Below the pieces are notes generated by a model. The model was not told the origin of the DNA, did no database searches, and was given only the letters and a program-made list of their open reading frames with translations. A program made the translations under genes and the position numbers. Positions 39,906 to 43,520 of a stretch of DNA of 43,520 nucleotides are shown in pieces. Positions within the stretch are counted from its first letter, which is position 1, and the number at the start of each line of letters is the position of its first letter. The stretch is from an uncultured Oscillospiraceae bacterium (lineage in GTDB: Bacteria; Bacillota; Clostridia; Oscillospirales; Oscillospiraceae), in assembly GCA_934631005.1 (NCBI GenBank), contig CAKTXA010000023.1, positions 1-43,520 of the forward strand, read 5' to 3'.

Positions 39906-39940
39906 GGATCGGGCCGCCATGCGGCGGCCCGATCCTTTTT
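39906..39940 (+). terminator. Terminator or attenuator after the binding-protein gene
   Basis: 13-bp perfect stem (39906-39918 with 39923-39935), ATGC loop, TTTTT. It separates the abundant binding protein from the ABC genes, which have their own promoter. Confidence 0.9.
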
Positions 39941-39990
39941 CATTTTCTGGAGGCCGTTCCCCTATGCGGAACCACATCCGGCGAAATATG

Positions 39991-40021
39991 CAAAAAATTT
40001 TTGTATGGGCAAAAATTTTTG
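39991..40021 (+). promoter_or_regulatory. Tandem A/T palindromes upstream of the ABC promoter
   Basis: CAAAAAATTTTTG (39991-40003) and CAAAAATTTTTG (40010-40021), centres 18-19 bp apart, just before the -35 of the ABC operon. They could be a regulator site on one face of the helix or an UP-type element. Confidence 0.5.
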
Positions 40022-40031
40022 TGGAATATGA

Positions 40032-40060
40032 TTTACAACTGTGCCCCGATGTGATAAAAT
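40032..40060 (+). promoter_or_regulatory. Promoter of the nucleoside ABC operon
   Basis: TTTACA (40032-40037), 17-bp spacer, TAAAAT (40055-40060). Confidence 0.65.
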
Positions 40061-40118
40061 AACCGCGTAAATCCAAGACTGGGAGCAGGCTTACTCTCAC
40101 GAAGAAAGGATGACCGCC

Positions 40119-41654
40119 TTGGCAACTGAATGCGCAGTCAAAATGGAGAATATCACCAAGCGTTTCGGCAAGGTCGTGGCCAACAGCCACATTGATCTTG
40201 ACCTCTACAAGGGCGAGATCCTGTCGCTGCTCGGCGAAAACGGCAGCGGCAAGACAACGCTGATGAATATGCTCTCCGGCATCTACTTCCCCGACGAGGG
40301 GCAGATCTACATCCACGGCGAGCCCGTGACCATCGCCTCGCCGAAGGACGCTTTCGCGCACGGCATCGGCATGATCCACCAGCACTTCAAGCTGGTCGAT
40401 CTGTTTACCGCAACAGAAAACATCGTCCTGGGTCTGGACGAGCCCGGTCGTCTCGATCTCGCCGCCGCGGCCAAAAGGGTACAGGAGATCTGCGACCGCT
40501 ACGGCTTTGACATTGACCCGAACCAGAAGATCTACGATATGTCCGTCTCGCAGAAGCAGACGGTCGAGATCGTCAAGGTCCTCTACCGCGGCGCGGACAT
40601 CCTCATCCTCGATGAGCCCACTGCCGTGCTCACCCCGCAGGAGACCGACAAGCTGTTCCAGATCATGCGCAACATGAAAGCGGACGGCAAGTCGCTCATC
40701 ATCATCACCCACAAGCTGCACGAGGTGCTGGCCGTGTCCGACCGCGTCGCAGTCTTGCGCAAGGGCGAATACATCGGCGACGTCGCCACGAAGGACGCCG
40801 ACCAGCAGTCGCTGACCGACATGATGGTCGGCCACGCGGTCAAGCTGAACATCGACCGTCCCGATCCCATCAACGTCACGCCGCGTCTGGTCATAAACGG
40901 CCTGACCGTGCAGGACGAGCTGGGCGTCACGCGGCTCAATAACGTCAGCTTCACCATCAACGCCGGTGAGGTGCTCGGCATCGCGGGCATCGCGGGCAGC
41001 GGCCAGCGCGAGCTGCTGGAGTCCATCGCGGGCCTGTACCCCGTCGCCTCCGGCTCCGTGCGCTACTTCCCGCCCGACGGCGGCGATGAAAAGGAGCTCG
41101 TTGGCCTTGACCCGATGGACATCCGCAAGAGCGGCATCGCCATGTCGTTCGTCCCCGAGGACCGTCTGGGCATGGGCCTGGTCGGCTCCATGGGCATGAC
41201 GGGCAACATGATGCTGCGCTCCTGGCGCAAGGGCTCGAGCATTTTCGTGGACCGCAAGAACCCCGAAGAGCTGGCGAACCGCATCTGGCAGGAGCTGGAC
41301 GTCGTCACGCCGAGCACGAACTTCCCGGTGCGCCGGATGTCCGGCGGCAACGTGCAGAAGGTGCTCGTCGGCCGTGAGATCGCGCAGGCCCCCGCCGTGC
41401 TGATGACCGCCTACGCCGTGCGCGGACTGGACATCAACACATCCTACACCATCTACAACCTGCTCACGGAGCAGAAAATGAAGGGCGTCGCCGTTGTGTA
41501 CGTCGGCGAGGACCTGGACGTGCTGCTCGAGCTGTGTGACCGCATCGTCGTTCTGTGCGGCGGCGAGGTCTCCGGCGAGGTGGATGCGCGCACCACCGAC
41601 AAGCGCCAGATCGGCACGCTGATGACTCAGGTAGGAGGTGAGGCTCATGCGTAA
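40119..41654 (+). CDS. Nucleoside ABC transporter ATPase, double nucleotide-binding protein
   Basis: 511 residues if started at TTG 40119, which has GAAAGGA 8 nt upstream; an ATG at 40110 directly touches that RBS and is the alternative. Two NBDs: the first is complete (GENGSGKT 39-46, SVSQKQTVEI signature, ADILILDEPTAVL). The second has the degenerate P-loop GIAGSGQRE, signature MSGGNVQK and a Walker B that lacks the usual acidic pair (VLMTAYAVRGLD), as is common in RbsA/NupO-like proteins. It energises uptake of ligand from the BMP lipoprotein. It overlaps the permease by 8 bp. Confidence 0.93.
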   Translation: MATECAVKMENITKRFGKVVANSHIDLDLYKGEILSLLGENGSGKTTLMNMLSGIYFPDEGQIYIHGEPVTIASPKDAFAHGIGMIHQHFKLVDLFTATENIVLGLDEPGRLDLAAAAKRVQEICDRYGFDIDPNQKIYDMSVSQKQTVEIVKVLYRGADILILDEPTAVLTPQETDKLFQIMRNMKADGKSLIIITHKLHEVLAVSDRVAVLRKGEYIGDVATKDADQQSLTDMMVGHAVKLNIDRPDPINVTPRLVINGLTVQDELGVTRLNNVSFTINAGEVLGIAGIAGSGQRELLESIAGLYPVASGSVRYFPPDGGDEKELVGLDPMDIRKSGIAMSFVPEDRLGMGLVGSMGMTGNMMLRSWRKGSSIFVDRKNPEELANRIWQELDVVTPSTNFPVRRMSGGNVQKVLVGREIAQAPAVLMTAYAVRGLDINTSYTIYNLLTEQKMKGVAVVYVGEDLDVLLELCDRIVVLCGGEVSGEVDARTTDKRQIGTLMTQVGGEAHA

Positions 41655-42735
41655 GCAGTCCCTGTTCCATATTTCCAAGCGCGACGCGCTGCCGCTGTAC
41701 AAGGCGATCGGCTACCGCGCCGCCGCCATCGTGCTGGCGCTGATCGTATGCGCCGTCGTCACCATGCTCCTCACGGGCGAGGATCCCATCAAGATCTACG
41801 GCACCATCTTTAACGGCGCGTTCGGCACCACGCGTAAAACGTGGGTCACGGCGCAGAACCTTGCCGTGCTGCTCGGCATCTCGCTGGCGGTCACGCCCGC
41901 GTTCAAGATGCGCTTCTGGAACATCGGCGCCGAGGGTCAGGTGCTCATCGGGTGCCTTGCCACCACCGCCTGCATGATCTGCCTGGGCGACAAGCTCCCG
42001 CAGGGGCTGCTCATTCTGGTCATGGTCGCCGCAGCCATTGCCGCGGGCGCGCTGTGGGGCTTCCTGCCCGCGTTCTTCAAAGCCAAGTGGAACACGAACG
42101 AAACGCTGTTCACCCTGATGATGAACTACATCGCTACCCAGCTGGCCGCGTTCTTCATCATCGTGTGGGAGGTGCCGAAGGGCGCCGGCAAGATCGGCAT
42201 CATCAACCAGAACTCCGAGGCGGGCTGGCTGCCCAGCATCGCAGGGCAGAAATATCTGCTGGCCATTCTGGTCGTCGCCGTGATGACGATCCTCATGTAC
42301 ATCTACCTGCGCTACAGCAAACACGGCTATGAGATCGCCGTCGTCGGCGAGAGCCAGCGCACCGCGAGCTACGCCGGCATCAAGGTCGACCGCGTCATCA
42401 TCCGCACCATGGTGCTCTCCGGCGCGGTGTGCGGCCTGATGGGCCTGCTGCTCACCGCCGGCATCGACCATACGCTCACCACCACCATCGTGGACGGGCG
42501 CGGCTTCACCGCCGTTATGGTCTCGTGGCTGGCCAAGTTCAACCCCCTCGCCATGGTGTTCACCAGCCTGCTGCTGGTCGTTCTGAACCGCGGCGCGAGC
42601 GAAATTTCCAGCCAGTTCTACCTCAACCATTCCTTTGCCGATATTCTTACCGGCATCATCCTGTTCTTCATCATCGGCTGCGAATTCTTCCTGACCTACA
42701 AGATCAGCCTTCGCGGCAGCAAAAAGGAGGTGTGA
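41647..42735 (+). CDS. Nucleoside ABC transporter permease (first)
   Basis: 362 residues from ATG 41647, with GGAGG at 41633-41637. BPD_transp_2 family (as NupP, RbsC-like): about 9 hydrophobic helices, with the conserved TPAFKMRFWNIGAEGQVLIG, NETLFTLMMNYIA, and GYEIAVVGESQRTASYAGI cytoplasmic loop. It forms the membrane channel with the second permease. Confidence 0.93.
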   Translation: MRKQSLFHISKRDALPLYKAIGYRAAAIVLALIVCAVVTMLLTGEDPIKIYGTIFNGAFGTTRKTWVTAQNLAVLLGISLAVTPAFKMRFWNIGAEGQVLIGCLATTACMICLGDKLPQGLLILVMVAAAIAAGALWGFLPAFFKAKWNTNETLFTLMMNYIATQLAAFFIIVWEVPKGAGKIGIINQNSEAGWLPSIAGQKYLLAILVVAVMTILMYIYLRYSKHGYEIAVVGESQRTASYAGIKVDRVIIRTMVLSGAVCGLMGLLLTAGIDHTLTTTIVDGRGFTAVMVSWLAKFNPLAMVFTSLLLVVLNRGASEISSQFYLNHSFADILTGIILFFIIGCEFFLTYKISLRGSKKEV

Positions 42736-42738
42736 GCC

Positions 42739-43520
42739 ATGTTTGATATTGCTTCGTTCCTGCCCCGTGCGGTCATGCAGGGCATCCCGCTGCTCTACGG
42801 CAGCACCGGCGAGATCCTGACCGAAAAGTCCGGCAACCTGAACCTGGGCATCCCGGGCGTCATGTACGTCGGCGGTATCTGCGGCGTCATCGGCGCGTTC
42901 TTCTATGAGCAGGCTGTCCCCGCCGCCGAGATGAGCGCATGGCTCGCCATCGGCATCCCGTTTTTGGCTTCGCTGGTCGGCTCGCTGATCATGGGCCTGC
43001 TCTACTGCCTGCTCACGGTCACGCTCCGCGCCAATCAGAACGTCACCGGCCTTGCCCTCACCACGTTCGGCGTGGGCATCGGCAACTTCTTCGGCGGCTC
43101 GCTCATCAAGCTCTCCGGCAGTGAGGTGCCGTCCATCGCCCTGTCGGCGACGAGCGCGTACTTCAGCAGGTCCCTGCCGTTTGCCGGGAACCTCGGCTGG
43201 TTCGGGCAGATCTTCCTGTCCTACGGCTTTTTGGCGTACCTGGCCGTCATCATCGCGCTGCTGGCCTCGTACTTCCTCAAGCACACCCGCGCTGGCCTGT
43301 ATCTGCGCGCGGTGGGTGAAAATGCCGCCACGGCCGACGCCGCCGGCATCAACATCACCAAGTATAAGTACCTCGCCACCTGCATCGGCAGCATGATCGC
43401 CGGCCTCGGCGGACTGTACTACGTCATGGACTACGCCTGCGGCGTGTGGTCGAACAACGCCTTCGGCGACCGCGGCTGGCTCGCCATCGCGCTGGTCATC
43501 TTCACGATCTGGCGTCCGAA
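42739..43520 (+). CDS. Nucleoside ABC transporter permease (second, 3' end outside window)
   Basis: 260 residues visible of a probable 300 or so. Starts MFDIASFLPRAVMQGIPLLY at ATG 42739 behind AAGGAGG, 3 bp after the first permease. Same BPD_transp_2 family (NupQ-like): GSTGEILTEKSGNLNLGIPG, the NQNVTGLALTTFGVG loop, and GLYLRAVGENAATADAAGINITKYK (in parts), helices to the edge. The reading frame is open at position 43520. Confidence 0.92.
   Translation, partial: MFDIASFLPRAVMQGIPLLYGSTGEILTEKSGNLNLGIPGVMYVGGICGVIGAFFYEQAVPAAEMSAWLAIGIPFLASLVGSLIMGLLYCLLTVTLRANQNVTGLALTTFGVGIGNFFGGSLIKLSGSEVPSIALSATSAYFSRSLPFAGNLGWFGQIFLSYGFLAYLAVIIALLASYFLKHTRAGLYLRAVGENAATADAAGINITKYKYLATCIGSMIAGLGGLYYVMDYACGVWSNNAFGDRGWLAIALVIFTIWRP

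Noticed and set aside
39867..43284. Two long minus-strand frames opposite the ABC genes
   Set aside because: Low-complexity His/Asp/Val-rich translations, no RBS, and the plus strand encodes recognisable transporter proteins throughout.

Overview
The window (43,520 bp, GC-rich, roughly 60% by eye) looks like chromosome of a spore-forming, anaerobic gut Clostridium relative, most likely an Oscillospiraceae-type Firmicute. The case rests on: a SpoIVB-type sporulation protease; two SLH-domain secreted proteins; a MetF/MetV methylene-tetrahydrofolate reductase pair of the acetogen type; a fused flavodiiron/rubredoxin protein for O2 or NO removal; an N-acetylhexosamine 1-kinase; HrcA/CIRCE heat-shock control; and strong Gram-positive ribosome binding sites and TTGACA/TATAAT promoters. 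The species call is inference; no rRNA or other phylogenetic marker was compared.

Layout. 1-1123 (-): metV and the 5' part of metF. 1358-2404: rlmH and a convergent NUDIX hydrolase. 2454-5486 (-): a tight four-gene lipoate operon (ligase, stand-alone lipoyl domain, lipoyl synthase, second ligase). 5574-6792 (-): two tandem Phd/RelE-type toxin-antitoxin pairs, each with its own near-consensus promoter. 6894-7865 (-): SpoIVB-like protease. 8162-8235: tRNA-Gln(CTG). 8407-9693 (-): SLH protein. 9800-10255 (-): Hsp20 behind a perfect CIRCE. 10537-13697 (-): feoA-feoA-feoB-Cys-rich protein, facing a DtxR/MntR-family regulator (13924, +) across repeated CTCTAAC-type motifs. 14358-16642 (-): NahK-like sugar kinase and a membrane-anchored endonuclease/phosphatase. 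16769-21960 (+): SLH/transglutaminase-like protein, flavodiiron fusion protein, PepD. 22100-24550 (+): membrane J-protein and DnaK. 24594-26027 (-): lipoprotein.

26160-26482 and 36633-36902 are two inverted copies of a palindrome-rich non-coding repeat. Between them lie a divergent small-protein/HTH module with three operator palindromes, yfcE, a flavoprotein, a DUF2284 protein, a DUF4015 glycosidase-like protein, a GntR-ABC exporter operon, and a phosphohexomutase-SDR pair. 36962-43520 is a purine salvage divergon: guanine deaminase (-) against a BMP-type nucleoside-binding lipoprotein, a double ABC ATPase and two permeases (+), the last cut by the window edge.

Most genes are ordinary housekeeping or accessory functions. 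The best candidates for something under-described are the self-contained lipoyl-carrier operon, the paired composite repeats, the small divergent HTH switch, the membrane J-protein/DnaK pair, and the structured leader before the nucleoside-binding protein. No CRISPR array, transposase, integrase or prophage was found.
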